From: Bacteroidales bacterium
Lineage (GTDB): Bacteria; Bacteroidota; Bacteroidia; Bacteroidales; ML635J-15
DNA: 64,000 nt
Direction of reading: 5' to 3'
Assembly (NCBI GenBank): GCA_017620015.1
Contig: JAFZRE010000022.1
Coordinates: 137,173 to 201,172 of the forward strand
Position 1 is the stretch's first letter. Each line of letters opens with the position of its first letter. The translations under genes were made by a program, and so were the position numbers. Of the stretch, positions 6,532 through 15,128 are shown piece by piece. The notes below the pieces were generated by a model. It saw only the letters and a list, made by a program, of their open reading frames with translations, was not told the origin of the DNA and searched no databases.

Positions 6532-9063
6532 ATGAAACAAACGATTGTAACCATTGTAATTCTGCTCGTTACACTTTTGTGTGCAGCGCAGAAAAACGAC
6601 AAGCGGATTTTACTTCCGCCAAGTTTCACAAACGGCACAACAACAGAAGTTGACCACATTTCGGTATATCCACCATCAGCACAACTTATAGCCGAGGAGA
6701 TTGAAGAAACCGAAAAGAATGGCACTTTTTATAAAGTCAGCATACTTGTTCCGGTAAACACGACAGTAAAAAACTCAGGAACATGGGAAACGCTTGACAA
6801 CGGACAGCTCATCTGGCGACTTCGTCTTTCGAGTGACGGAGCAAAGGCTTCGGCATTGTACTTCGACAAGTTCGACATTCCAAACGGAGCTTCCGTGTAT
6901 GTTTATACAAGCGACATGAAAATTGTCGACGGTCCTTATTTCCGTAGCGACAATCCTGATGGTGATGCATATATGATTGGCAACATCATTGGTGACGACA
7001 TTACAATTGAATATGTGGCTCCGATGACAAAATCGTATGATGGAAGCGTTTCGTCAGACAATACCGCACCTATAATTAATATAGGCGAGTTCGGCTATGT
7101 ATTCCGTGGCGAAGGCGGTTTCGAAAGGGGAACTCGGGCAACAGGTTTCGGGTCTTCCGAAAGCTGCGAAGTAAACGTCAACTGCTCGGTTGGCGCCGAC
7201 TGGCGAATCCAGCAACGTGGCGTAGCTAGAATATATGTCGTTGAAGGTTATAATGGCGGATATTGTACTGGTACACTTATAAATAACACCAGCAATGATG
7301 GTACGCCATACATCCTTACTGCAAATCATTGCGGACCAAGTGCCACTGTTCTTAATTTTAGGCAGTGGAAATTCCGGTTCAACTACGAGGCATCCGGATG
7401 TTCAAATCCATCGTCGGAATCATCGATTCAATACACCGACTTCACTGGCTGCACCAAGGTTGCAGAAGGCTCGAACAACGGTGGTTCAGACTTTTACTTA
7501 TTAAAACTTTCTAGTTTTACAACACAAAATGCGATAAACATTGGTGCCATATACAACGGCTGGGACAGAAGCTCAACTGCACCGACAGGTGGCGGAGCGG
7601 GAATTCACCATCCGTCTGGCGACATAAAGAAGATTTCATTCTTCACCTCCACTCCTACTACAACCTCCTACAATGGAGGCAGCGATATGACAGGAGCCTC
7701 AAATGCGCACTGGAAGATAACCTGGGTAAATAGCGGCAGCAAAACCGGTGTTACCGAAGGCGGCTCGTCAGGTTCTCCTATTTTCAATTCCGCAGGTCGA
7801 GTTTTCGGCACATTGAGCGGAGGAGCTTCATCATGTTCAGCGTCCTCGTATTCAAGATACGACCTTTACGGAAAAATGTCGTTCCACTGGGAGAACTCAG
7901 CAAACGGCAGCACAAATGCCTACAAGCTGAAACCATGGCTCGATCCGAACAACACAGGAGCAACAACTTGTAATTACTACGACCCGGCAAATCCAGGCAC
8001 AACTAGTAATCTGTCAGTATCTCCGACATCACTCAGCTACACTGCCAACGGTGGAAGCAAGACCATAACTGTAACTAGCAATACCTCGTGGACGGCAACC
8101 TCATCGGCAAGCTGGTTGACAATAAGCCCAGCATCAGGTTCTAACAACGGTACGATAACAGCAACAGCTTCTGCTAACACATCTGCTTCGCAGCGCAGTG
8201 CAACAATTACAGTTTCCGGAAACGGAGCGACTTCCATAACAATCAGTGTAACACAGACAGGCACCAACAGCAGCGAAAGTATATTTACATACGACTTTGA
8301 GTCGTGTACAGCATGGGCAGTCGATAATTTCGCGCCTTGCCAGACATGGGATGGCGATGGTTTAGCAACAGGCGGAATCCAAAACGTATCATTTACCAAT
8401 AGCGGATACACAGGTTCATACATTGCATTCCAAAACGGAACTGCAAATGGATTTACCGCACATGGTGGCACTAAGTTCGGATGCTGCATGTACGCAACAA
8501 ATGGTGCAAACAACGACTGGTTCATCACTCCTGCTATAAATATAACAAACGGAACAACATTCTCTTTCTGGGCTCGCTCCGCAAATAACACATACGGACT
8601 CGAGCAGTTTAGAGTTGCCGTTTCAACCGACGATGAAAACTACACATACATAGCAGGCAACTCCTCTTCTTCCATAAGTGCCCCAGTAGCATGGACGCAA
8701 TTCTCATACGACTTGTCAAATTATGCAGGACGTTCGCTATACATTGCAATTATATGTGTATCTGAGGATGTTTTCGCATTTTTTATCGACGACATTGTAG
8801 TTAATTCAAATGCTGCCGTAGATGCAAACTATGTAGATAATATCAGCATCTATCCTAACCCTGCAAAGGAAATTGTAAACATAACATTGCCAGAAGATAA
8901 TGCACAAATTGACATTGTAAATGTTCTTGGACAGACTGTAAAATCGGTCAACACCACCTCGGCAAACGAAACAATTTCGCTCGAAGGCATGGAAAAGGGA
9001 ATGTACTTTTTCTGCATAAGGATGCAGGACAAGACCATAACAAAGAAAGTTATTGTAGAATAA
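6532..9063 (+). CDS. Secreted trypsin-like serine protease with BACON, adhesin-like and T9SS sorting domains
   Basis: An 843-residue exported endopeptidase. After the signal peptide (MKQTIVTIVILLVTLLCAAQ) and a propeptide-like region comes an S1-type catalytic domain related to lysyl endopeptidases. The His is in PYILTANHCG, the Asp in GGSDFYLLKL, and the Ser in EGGSSGSPIFNSAGRVFG. Around residues 485-580 there is a BACON-type beta-sandwich (LSVSPTSLSYTANGGSKT ... ATITVSGNG). A cleaved-adhesin/MAM-like domain follows (YDFESCTAWAVDNFAPC ... IDDIVV). The last 75 residues are a type IX sorting domain (ISIYPNPAKEIVNI ... GMYFFCIRMQDKTITKKVIVE). It is probably delivered to the cell surface or medium by a T9SS encoded elsewhere; substrate specificity cannot be read with certainty. 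A terminator follows at 9084. Confidence 0.9.
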   Translation: MKQTIVTIVILLVTLLCAAQKNDKRILLPPSFTNGTTTEVDHISVYPPSAQLIAEEIEETEKNGTFYKVSILVPVNTTVKNSGTWETLDNGQLIWRLRLSSDGAKASALYFDKFDIPNGASVYVYTSDMKIVDGPYFRSDNPDGDAYMIGNIIGDDITIEYVAPMTKSYDGSVSSDNTAPIINIGEFGYVFRGEGGFERGTRATGFGSSESCEVNVNCSVGADWRIQQRGVARIYVVEGYNGGYCTGTLINNTSNDGTPYILTANHCGPSATVLNFRQWKFRFNYEASGCSNPSSESSIQYTDFTGCTKVAEGSNNGGSDFYLLKLSSFTTQNAINIGAIYNGWDRSSTAPTGGGAGIHHPSGDIKKISFFTSTPTTTSYNGGSDMTGASNAHWKITWVNSGSKTGVTEGGSSGSPIFNSAGRVFGTLSGGASSCSASSYSRYDLYGKMSFHWENSANGSTNAYKLKPWLDPNNTGATTCNYYDPANPGTTSNLSVSPTSLSYTANGGSKTITVTSNTSWTATSSASWLTISPASGSNNGTITATASANTSASQRSATITVSGNGATSITISVTQTGTNSSESIFTYDFESCTAWAVDNFAPCQTWDGDGLATGGIQNVSFTNSGYTGSYIAFQNGTANGFTAHGGTKFGCCMYATNGANNDWFITPAINITNGTTFSFWARSANNTYGLEQFRVAVSTDDENYTYIAGNSSSSISAPVAWTQFSYDLSNYAGRSLYIAIICVSEDVFAFFIDDIVVNSNAAVDANYVDNISIYPNPAKEIVNITLPEDNAQIDIVNVLGQTVKSVNTTSANETISLEGMEKGMYFFCIRMQDKTITKKVIVE

Positions 9064-9083
9064 TAATTGCGATAGGGAAATAC

Positions 9084-9119
9084 TGCAGGCATTTTGTCAA
9101 ACTTTGGCATATGCCTGCA
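9084..9119 (+). terminator. Rho-independent terminator after the protease gene
   Basis: Arms TGCAGGCA and TGCCTGCA flank a 20-nt loop and are followed by TATTTTTTAATT on the plus strand. Confidence 0.7.
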
Positions 9120-9185
9120 TATTTTTTAATTGTTAGTTGTTGCCGCAAGGCATTTTGTTAATTTTGTGACGATTAAAAAAGAAAT

Positions 9186-9926
9186 ATGCAATTGAATAAT
9201 TTTGGATATTACTGGTTGGATTCGTGGGTGTTAGCAAATATAATACAACTTGCTACGCAAGAATTTTGCCTTCGCAATCTTAATCGCGACAACGATCCAT
9301 GTGGACGGCTATATGACCAGATGACGCAAGCTGCACGCTCGGTGTCTGCAAATATTGCCGAAGGCAATTCACGTCACTCCACTTCAAAGGAAACAGAAAT
9401 GCGTCTTACTGATGTAGCACGCGCAAGTCTTTCGGAATTGGCAAACGATTATATTAATTGGCTATTGCGACAAGAGCAAATACCATGGTCTGTAAAATCC
9501 GAGGAGCATCATGCTGTTTCGTACATTTCTTTAGATCATCCAACTTACAAAGACGATGTGCAACACCAAAGTGGCATTCACATACTGGCACAAAAGCACA
9601 AATTTGACAAATGGCTATGCTCAAAAGATTCTATTGTCGAAGCAAATTGCTTGATTATTTTGTGCAATCGTCTGATAATGATGCTTGGCAAGCAAATAGA
9701 AAACCAAATTGACAAATTCAAGCAAGAAGGAGGCTTTACCGAAGGTCTAACAGCAGAACGGCTTGCATACCGAACAGAGCAAAGTGCTCAAATGGGAGCA
9801 CCGACCTGTCCCAAATGCGGCAAACCAATGATAAAGCGTATGGCAAAAAAAGGTAATAATTCAGGAAAAGAATTTTGGAGTTGCTGCAATTATCCAGAAT
9901 GTAATGGAACAAGAAATATTCAATAG
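9186..9926 (+). CDS. Four-helix-bundle protein with C-terminal topoisomerase-type zinc ribbon
   Basis: A 246-residue protein. The N-terminal half matches the four-helix-bundle family related to 23S rRNA intervening-sequence proteins: AARSVSANIAEGNSRHS then KETEMRLTDVARASLSELANDY. A longer helical suffix follows. The C-terminal ~40 residues form a zinc ribbon like those at the end of type I topoisomerases (CPKCGKPMIKRMAKKG ... FWSCCNYPECNGTRNI). The family's role is not established; the zinc ribbon suggests nucleic-acid binding. A TTAATTTTG promoter-like element lies just upstream (about 9157-9165). The next gene starts 18 nt downstream, so they may be cotranscribed. Confidence 0.8.
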   Translation: MQLNNFGYYWLDSWVLANIIQLATQEFCLRNLNRDNDPCGRLYDQMTQAARSVSANIAEGNSRHSTSKETEMRLTDVARASLSELANDYINWLLRQEQIPWSVKSEEHHAVSYISLDHPTYKDDVQHQSGIHILAQKHKFDKWLCSKDSIVEANCLIILCNRLIMMLGKQIENQIDKFKQEGGFTEGLTAERLAYRTEQSAQMGAPTCPKCGKPMIKRMAKKGNNSGKEFWSCCNYPECNGTRNIQ

Positions 9927-9944
9927 GTCAAATGCCGTAATTAA

Positions 9945-10685
9945 ATGAAAACTAATATGGAGCGCCAAATATTAAAACATAAAAACTATTGGCAAAATTA
10001 TTTTAAAACAATAGTCTTCATTTCGTCGTTTTTAGTCCTATTCTGTTTTCAATCCTTTTCCCAGCAACCCACCATCTCAATTCTTGGCGACTCGTACAGC
10101 ACTTTCGAAGGCTACACGACGCCGCTGGAAAACGAACAATGGTACTTCAAGACCAAACGCGATCGCACCGACGTGGAAAAAGTCGAGCAGACATGGTGGT
10201 GGATTCTTTGCGAAGAAAACGGAATGCAACTTGAAATCAACAACTCGTACAGCGGTTCAACTATCAGCTACAGCGGATACTACGGTCGCGACTACAAGGA
10301 CCGCTCTTTCATCACTCGTGCACCAAACATCGGCAATCCCGACATAATTCTCGTTTTTGGCGCAACAAACGACGACTGGGCTGGTGCACCACTTGGAACA
10401 CTGAAATACGAAGAATGGACTGAAGAAGACCTTTACTCCTTCCGCCCCGCAATGACCTACCTTGCAAACTTTCTGACCGAAAATCACCCCAAAGCAAGCA
10501 TATACTTCATTGTAAACGACTGCCTTAAATCCGAAATTACAGAAACAATCCGTGAAGTTTGCAAGCATTATGGGATTTCTGTTATCGAACTGCAGAACAT
10601 TGCAAAGAAAACCAGCCATCCGACAGTTGCCGGAATGAGGCAGATTGCCGAGCAAGTCGGGAAAGTATTAAAATCAAAAGAATAA
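9945..10685 (+). CDS. SGNH/GDSL-family hydrolase, exported
   Basis: A 246-residue protein with an N-terminal hydrophobic segment (KTIVFISSFLVLFCFQSFSQ) preceded by a basic stretch, so a signal peptide or anchor. SGNH blocks are visible: GDSYSTFEG with the nucleophilic Ser, NNSYSGSTIS (Gly block), FGATNDDWAG (Asn block) and SHPTVAGMRQIA with the catalytic His. The Asp usually three residues before that His is not present (KTSHPT), which I believe is normal for this Bacteroidota subfamily. Substrate unknown; acyl esters of glycans or lipids are typical for the fold. The stop TAA is directly followed by the ATG of the next gene, so it heads a four-gene overlapping unit. Confidence 0.85.
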   Translation: MKTNMERQILKHKNYWQNYFKTIVFISSFLVLFCFQSFSQQPTISILGDSYSTFEGYTTPLENEQWYFKTKRDRTDVEKVEQTWWWILCEENGMQLEINNSYSGSTISYSGYYGRDYKDRSFITRAPNIGNPDIILVFGATNDDWAGAPLGTLKYEEWTEEDLYSFRPAMTYLANFLTENHPKASIYFIVNDCLKSEITETIREVCKHYGISVIELQNIAKKTSHPTVAGMRQIAEQVGKVLKSKE

Positions 10686-11378
10686 ATGCCAGGAATTGTT
10701 TCAAATACAGACTCTTGGAAGACATACTTTTATGTCCTTGCCGAAGCAATAGCCAAGAATGCCATCGACGAGGCGCAGGCAAGGCACAACTTTATGCAGT
10801 ACAAGCTGTCGACCTTGTTCGACACGACACCGCGAGGCGTTGAAAGTTTCTCGGAGGACAACTTTCTTACCGAACTTAGACGGCTCGGACTTACACCCAC
10901 CGATTTTCCTTACGACAGCACCCATAATTGCTACAAAATCCACTTTGCAAACCATACTTTCTGTCTGTTCTGCACCGAATTCATAACATTTTTCTCGCAG
11001 AACGCCTACCACATTTCAACCGATGCTAACAAGGACGGAAGCGTAAACATTACCAGTTTTCCTACCGAACCCACAGCACGGATACTGCGCCAAGCCGACG
11101 GACTTTACCCCGAATGGGAAAAGCAATGGCCCGACACATACCGCCTGGCAACAAAAGTTGCCAAGCAATTCGCCATCGACAGCCGCACAATCGACGCAAT
11201 AGCGAATTCGTTCCTTGCTAGTTGTGGAAAATACAACATCGAGCACCACATCGGCAAATCAACGCTTAGGGCTGGCGGACAATCGTTCTGCCTTGACCAT
11301 AGCACATTTGCCACCGATTACGCAAAAATTATGGGTGAAATAGCAGTCTTTATGAAAGAAAGGAACCAAAAATGCTGA
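10686..11378 (+). CDS. Uncharacterised protein, first of three tandem paralogs
   Basis: A 230-residue soluble-looking protein without signal peptide or membrane segment. I do not recognise a family. It shares its layout with the two following products: a helical N-terminus around LAEAIA, a small beta region (CYKIHFANHTFCLF), a Trp-centred helix (YPEWEKQW), then a C-terminal unit of the form helix / YNIEHHIGKSTLRAGG / FCLDHSTFATDYAKIM. The start codon follows the SGNH hydrolase stop with no gap, and the end overlaps the next gene by seven bases (ATGCTGA). Such tight coupling suggests products made in fixed ratio, possibly subunits of one complex; this is inference. Confidence 0.75.
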   Translation: MPGIVSNTDSWKTYFYVLAEAIAKNAIDEAQARHNFMQYKLSTLFDTTPRGVESFSEDNFLTELRRLGLTPTDFPYDSTHNCYKIHFANHTFCLFCTEFITFFSQNAYHISTDANKDGSVNITSFPTEPTARILRQADGLYPEWEKQWPDTYRLATKVAKQFAIDSRTIDAIANSFLASCGKYNIEHHIGKSTLRAGGQSFCLDHSTFATDYAKIMGEIAVFMKERNQKC

Positions 11379-12118
11379 AACGCCAGTACTATATAAACAG
11401 ACTTGCCGAAGATATCAGGATTTGCCGTGAAAACGGCACCGATACCGCTGCGGAAATTAGGATTAGCAGACGCAAGTTCATCTGCAACTGCATAAACCTG
11501 CTAATGTACGACAAGCCATACGCCCACGCTGGATTTTCAATAGAACCGATGATTGAACGGCTGAAAAGTCAGGGCATTGCAGATGAAAAAATAACCGTTA
11601 AACCGCGACGCGAATACGAAATCGACCTAGGAGATACCAAAATCGCAATAAAAATGCGCTTTGACAGCCGGTATGGACAGATTTCGAAAATGGTTCTGCA
11701 AGACCAGTTTGACGAAATTGATATTTCGGACAAAAATCCCGATGACATCGCCGACATCATTGTTGCGATAGGCAGCTCGTATGCCGACTGGAACCATGAA
11801 TGGGACAGTATAGCCGACGAAGCCATTCGCCTGTCGAAAAAGCAGGATGTAGAAAGGATTTCGCTCGAAACACTCATAGCATCAAAGCTTAAAGGCAGCG
11901 GAATCGAATATATGCTCGAACACAAGAAAACAAAATCGACGCTTACCGTAAAGGTCGGAAACCGCAAGATAAGCATGGACATAAGCCATCGTAGGCTTGT
12001 CGAAACCTGCGTAAACCTTCTGCCGACATTACGTGATGCTATTGAAAAGCTAAATGCTATTCCCGATGAAATCAGCATCGAACCAGCAAGCACAAAGGAA
12101 ATATGGACAAAATCGTAA
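11372..12118 (+). CDS. Uncharacterised protein, second of three tandem paralogs
   Basis: A 248-residue protein with the same architecture as its neighbours: N-terminal INRLAEDIRICRENG, middle YEIDLGDTKIAIKM, Trp helix YADWNHEWDSIADEA, and C-terminal IEYMLEHKKTKSTLTVKVG followed by a HRRLVETCVNLLPTLRDAI helix. The matches to the flanking genes are weak but run in the same order over the full length, which points to old tandem duplication. No catalytic motif, Cys cluster, signal peptide or transmembrane segment is evident. Translation is probably coupled to both neighbours through start/stop overlaps. Confidence 0.75.
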   Translation: MLKRQYYINRLAEDIRICRENGTDTAAEIRISRRKFICNCINLLMYDKPYAHAGFSIEPMIERLKSQGIADEKITVKPRREYEIDLGDTKIAIKMRFDSRYGQISKMVLQDQFDEIDISDKNPDDIADIIVAIGSSYADWNHEWDSIADEAIRLSKKQDVERISLETLIASKLKGSGIEYMLEHKKTKSTLTVKVGNRKISMDISHRRLVETCVNLLPTLRDAIEKLNAIPDEISIEPASTKEIWTKS

Positions 12119-12828
12119 CCGCAATGCACTCACAGACCGACATAATATCCCAACTCGCCGAGGACCTTGAAATTGCCCGTCTTTGTGGCGATGACGAAAC
12201 CGTAGCAAAAGTACATTTCGTGCAGCACAAGATGTCGGAAACCATATCGCCAGACACAGAAAAAGAGTTCCACCTTGCTGCCGAGCTGCTTGTCAGAAGG
12301 CTGCAAGACAATGGCTTTGCTATTCCGAAACTCACGGCAGGCAACAGCATCATAAACATCGACCTTGGCACAATCGGCATCGAAGTGTATAGGCACGACT
12401 ATCTGGGAAACGGTTATTTCCGCTTCGTGATGAACGGACAGAAATCGGCAGAATACAAGATTAGCATTTCAACAGAGCAACTTGCACAAACAATAACCGA
12501 CTTGCCCGACCTCGTCGCCAACTGGCTCGAAACAGACTATGCCGAAGTTAAGGCAGAAGCGCAAAAACTGACCAAACAACAGAAAATCAGCCGTTTGTCG
12601 GCACAAACCTTGCTTGAAAACATACTAAAAAAATTGGATGTTTCGTATAGCATAGAGCACCTCACCGACAGAAGTGAAATAAGCATTGCACTTGCAAACG
12701 ACAAGCAACTGCATTTCTTCATAAATTATAGCGATTTTGCCACCGAAATAGGCAAAATTCCAGAATTGATACGCTCGGCACGAGAATTTTCGGAAAGGTT
12801 TAAAGGTGCAGAAATAAAAGACAAATAA
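12103..12828 (+). CDS. Uncharacterised protein, third of three tandem paralogs
   Basis: A 241-residue product, again of the same layout: ISQLAEDLEIARLCGDD, IINIDLGTIGIEVY, VANWLETDYAEVKAEA, then VSYSIEHLTDRSEISIAL and a closing helix EIGKIPELIRSAREFSERF. The ATG at 12103 overlaps the previous gene by 16 nt; an in-frame ATG at 12124, 6 nt after that stop, is an equally good start. Function unknown. It ends the operon; the hairpin at 12869 belongs to the convergent LOG gene but could stop both. Confidence 0.75.
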   Translation: MDKIVTAMHSQTDIISQLAEDLEIARLCGDDETVAKVHFVQHKMSETISPDTEKEFHLAAELLVRRLQDNGFAIPKLTAGNSIINIDLGTIGIEVYRHDYLGNGYFRFVMNGQKSAEYKISISTEQLAQTITDLPDLVANWLETDYAEVKAEAQKLTKQQKISRLSAQTLLENILKKLDVSYSIEHLTDRSEISIALANDKQLHFFINYSDFATEIGKIPELIRSAREFSERFKGAEIKDK

Positions 12829-12868
12829 CTCAGAAAGATAAAGTGGACATTGGTCACTATAATTAAAA

Positions 12869-12904
12869 ATGGCTATCTGCAATATTTGAATCACAGATAG
12901 CCAT
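12869..12904 (-). terminator. Terminator hairpin between convergent genes
   Basis: Arms ATGGCTATCTG and CAGATAGCCAT (11 bp, perfect) with a 14-nt loop. The minus-strand 3' flank is T-rich (ATTTTTAATT), so it best fits the end of the LOG-family gene. Confidence 0.75.
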
Positions 12905-12923
12905 ACTTGTGTTTGAGGCTGAA

Positions 12924-13625
12924 TTAGAAATTCGGCTTGTGTTCGTAGTTACGATAGAAGTCTTCGATAATCTTAACGGCTTCTTCCGGAGTGTCAACGA
13001 TGTTGTATATTTCGAGGTCTTTTTCTGAAATGTTGTGTGCTTCGAGAAGAACACTTTCCTTAACCCATTCGAAAAGTCCGTTCCAGAACTTCGAGCCGAA
13101 GAGGATAATCGGGAACTTGGCAATCTTCTTGGTCTGTATCAAGGTAATTGCTTCGAAAAGTTCGTCGAAAGTTCCGAAACCGCCCGGGAAAACGATGAAT
13201 CCCTGTGCATAACGCATGAACATTGTCTTGCGGGTAAAGAAGTAGTCGAAAGTAACTAGCTTGTCGGTGTCGATGTACTTGTTTGCGGCCTGTTCGAATT
13301 CAAGTACGATGTTGCAACCTGCCGAGATTCCACCGCCACGCTGTGCGCCACGGTTACCTGCTTCCATGATGCCAGGACCGCCACCTGTTATTACACCATA
13401 GCCCTTCTTAACGAGCTGAAAAGCAGTTTCTTCTGCGCCGATGTAGTATGGATTGTCTTCCTTTGTACGTGCCGAACCGAATATTGCAACGCACGGTCCT
13501 AATTTTGCATAGTGGTCGAAACCATTTACGAGTTCGCCCATTACCTTGAACATGCTCCATGAGTCGAGGGACTTTATTTCAGTATCCCATTTCTTCTGCA
13601 TTCTGTTTTTTTCGTCTGCTGTCAT
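12924..13625 (-). CDS. LOG-family protein (TIGR00730, Lonely Guy type)
   Basis: A 233-residue cytosolic Rossmann-fold protein. It has the two family signatures, GGGPGIMEAGNRGA and the active-site motif PGGFGTFDELFE, plus the FGSART nucleotide-binding start. Characterised LOG proteins hydrolyse nucleoside 5'-monophosphates at the N-glycosidic bond (cytokinin riboside monophosphates in plants; AMP in several bacterial members). The Arg and Glu of the PGGxGTxxE motif region are intact, so it is probably active. Start ATG at 13625. It stands alone between a hairpin and a repeat-rich gap. Confidence 0.88.
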   Translation of the reverse strand: MTADEKNRMQKKWDTEIKSLDSWSMFKVMGELVNGFDHYAKLGPCVAIFGSARTKEDNPYYIGAEETAFQLVKKGYGVITGGGPGIMEAGNRGAQRGGGISAGCNIVLEFEQAANKYIDTDKLVTFDYFFTRKTMFMRYAQGFIVFPGGFGTFDELFEAITLIQTKKIAKFPIILFGSKFWNGLFEWVKESVLLEAHNISEKDLEIYNIVDTPEEAVKIIEDFYRNYEHKPNF

Positions 13626-13742
13626 AAGTTTTTAGATTTAGTTATTTAATTAGTTTCTATGTTTCACGTTTCTGGTTTAAAGTTCAATGTTCAATTGTTT
13701 AACGTTCAAAGTTTCAAGTTTCTAGTTGTTTTTAAGGTTTAA

Positions 13743-13815
13743 AGTAGAGTCGTGGCACGCCGCGACTGTACTTTTTTAGTTTCTGTTGATACGCAAAATT
13801 TTGCGTTTGTACAGA
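13743..13815. repeat. Two dispersed palindromic elements side by side
   Basis: The first palindrome (about 13743-13776) is built on GAGTCGTGGCACGCCGCGAC with outer AAGTA/TACTT arms. The second (about 13786-13815) has TACGCAAAATTTTGCGT at its core. The same two scaffolds recur at 47352-47403 and 32470-32491 (GTCG/CGAC type) and at 19744-19776 (GACGCAA/TTGCGTC type). They look like REP-type intergenic elements. Confidence 0.7.
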
Positions 13816-13819
13816 TTTG

Positions 13820-14044
13820 CTATTGTTCTTTGTTTTCTTTATTCTTTTGCTTTTGGCTGATAGCGAATGTTACAACAAGTCCGAGAGATATTACAAAAGA
13901 CATTATTAACGACATAACAACATCGCCTTTAAGCCTTTCAATTGTATAAATACCATTCTCAAAATGGATTAAAATATAGCCATATCCCAAAAATGGGAAT
14001 GTAATAATCCACAAAATAATGAAATATAAAAATTTCTTTGCCAT
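13820..14044 (-). CDS. Small membrane protein of unknown function
   Basis: A 74-residue product with two predicted membrane helices, FLYFIILWIITFPFLGYGYIL near the N-terminus and VMSLIMSFVISLGLVVTFAI, and a charged tail (SQKQKNKENKEQ). I know no family for it. The MAKK start, hydrophobic pattern and lysine-rich tail look like a real small gene rather than chance, but it sits in a repeat-rich spacer with only a weak promoter candidate. Confidence 0.5.
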   Translation of the reverse strand: MAKKFLYFIILWIITFPFLGYGYILIHFENGIYTIERLKGDVVMSLIMSFVISLGLVVTFAISQKQKNKENKEQ

Positions 14045-14206
14045 AGTCCTTAATTTTAAGTTATTATCCGTTTTAATAATTCTTTCCTTTGCCTTTTAGC
14101 CTTCAATCCTTTTCGTCTGTTAGCCTGTCAGCCTTCAAGCCTTTTAGTCCATTATTAATTATCCATTGTTCATTGTCAATTATCCATTATCAATTGTCAA
14201 TTCGTT
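14045..14206. repeat. Low-complexity intergenic repeats
   Basis: Iterations of TTAGCCT(G/T)TCAGCCTT-like words (14090-14150) and of ATTGTCAATTATCCATT-like words (14150-14205). The same two kinds of words occur at 33660-33770 and 47395-47430. No gene is seen. Confidence 0.55.
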
Positions 14207-15124
14207 TTATAAGTTTCCAATTAGTTCATCCAAATCCTTCTTGAAGGCTTCGGCATTCTGGTATCTTTCGTTGAGTGATTTCAAGACAATAAGTTTCTGT
14301 GCATCTTCGCTTATTGAACCAGGGATGTACGAGAACGGTTTTACTGTTGCCTTTTCAATGAGTGCATAAACCTCATCGCTGATGCGATAGTGCTGAGCAA
14401 TCTTGCTAAATACCTGCTGACGTTTCACTAGTGGCTTGTCTGGCGAAAATACTGGTTCGCGGGCAATTGCCTCGTACAATATAAGTCCCATGCTGTAGAT
14501 ATCACTGTAGTCGCCAACAAGGTCTTCGAAACCAAGTATTTGCTCTGGGCTTTGGTACAAACTGTCAACTTTGCGTATAAGCGGCATATTCTTGAAGCCA
14601 AGCTTTATGCTTTCGACGCTCAGGATTTTTGCTGTCGGATGCAGGAAGTCGAATTCCTCGCATTCGTCCCATTGTACGATTATGTTCTCGGGACGCAAGT
14701 TGCCATGGCAAAGTTTCAGTTTGTGTATTAACGACAAGGTTTCGAGGCAATTGGATATTATGCGCAGGAAAAATATGTCGTTGCGGTAGTCCATGAACTT
14801 CGGGTCGTATATAAGTTCCTTCAAGGTGCGTCCCGAAACGTATTCGCAGACAAGGTAAATATCGCCTTCGTCGAATATCATGTCGCTGATGCCGACAAGA
14901 CCATCGAGTTTTACTTCGGTGCAAACGGTTGCGAAAAACTTGAACCGTTGCGAATCGTTGCCGAAAAGTACCGGAGAAATTTTCTTGAGGATCACCTTTT
15001 CCTTGGTGTCTGCATTGGCACCTACATACACGGTCGCGTAACCATTTCTGTTAAGTATGGTATCGGCTTCTTCGGGGAAAAATATGTATTTTGCGTTATC
15101 GCCTTCTAATAATCTAGGTGTCAT
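14207..15124 (-). CDS. Protein kinase-like protein, probable pseudokinase
   Basis: A 305-residue protein with the Ser/Thr kinase fold. Visible elements are a glycine-loop position (NRNGYATVYVG), a beta-3 lysine (KVILKKI), the hinge region LVCEYVSGRTLKELI, the catalytic-loop equivalent LCHGNLRPENIIV and the APE/F-helix area YQSPEQILG ... YSDIYSMGLILYEAI. The HRD Asp is replaced by Asn (HGN), and no DFG triplet is found where it belongs (AKILSVESIKLGF). Phosphotransfer is therefore doubtful and a scaffold or nucleotide-sensing role is more likely. It lies 4 nt downstream of the GWxTD gene and is surely cotranscribed with it. Confidence 0.8.
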   Translation of the reverse strand: MTPRLLEGDNAKYIFFPEEADTILNRNGYATVYVGANADTKEKVILKKISPVLFGNDSQRFKFFATVCTEVKLDGLVGISDMIFDEGDIYLVCEYVSGRTLKELIYDPKFMDYRNDIFFLRIISNCLETLSLIHKLKLCHGNLRPENIIVQWDECEEFDFLHPTAKILSVESIKLGFKNMPLIRKVDSLYQSPEQILGFEDLVGDYSDIYSMGLILYEAIAREPVFSPDKPLVKRQQVFSKIAQHYRISDEVYALIEKATVKPFSYIPGSISEDAQKLIVLKSLNERYQNAEAFKKDLDELIGNL

Positions 15125-15128
15125 GTTG

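Noticed and set aside
8037-8591. Minus-strand frame opposite the protease gene
   Set aside because: Shadow of the Ser/Thr/Asn-rich BACON and adhesin region; no start signal or motif.
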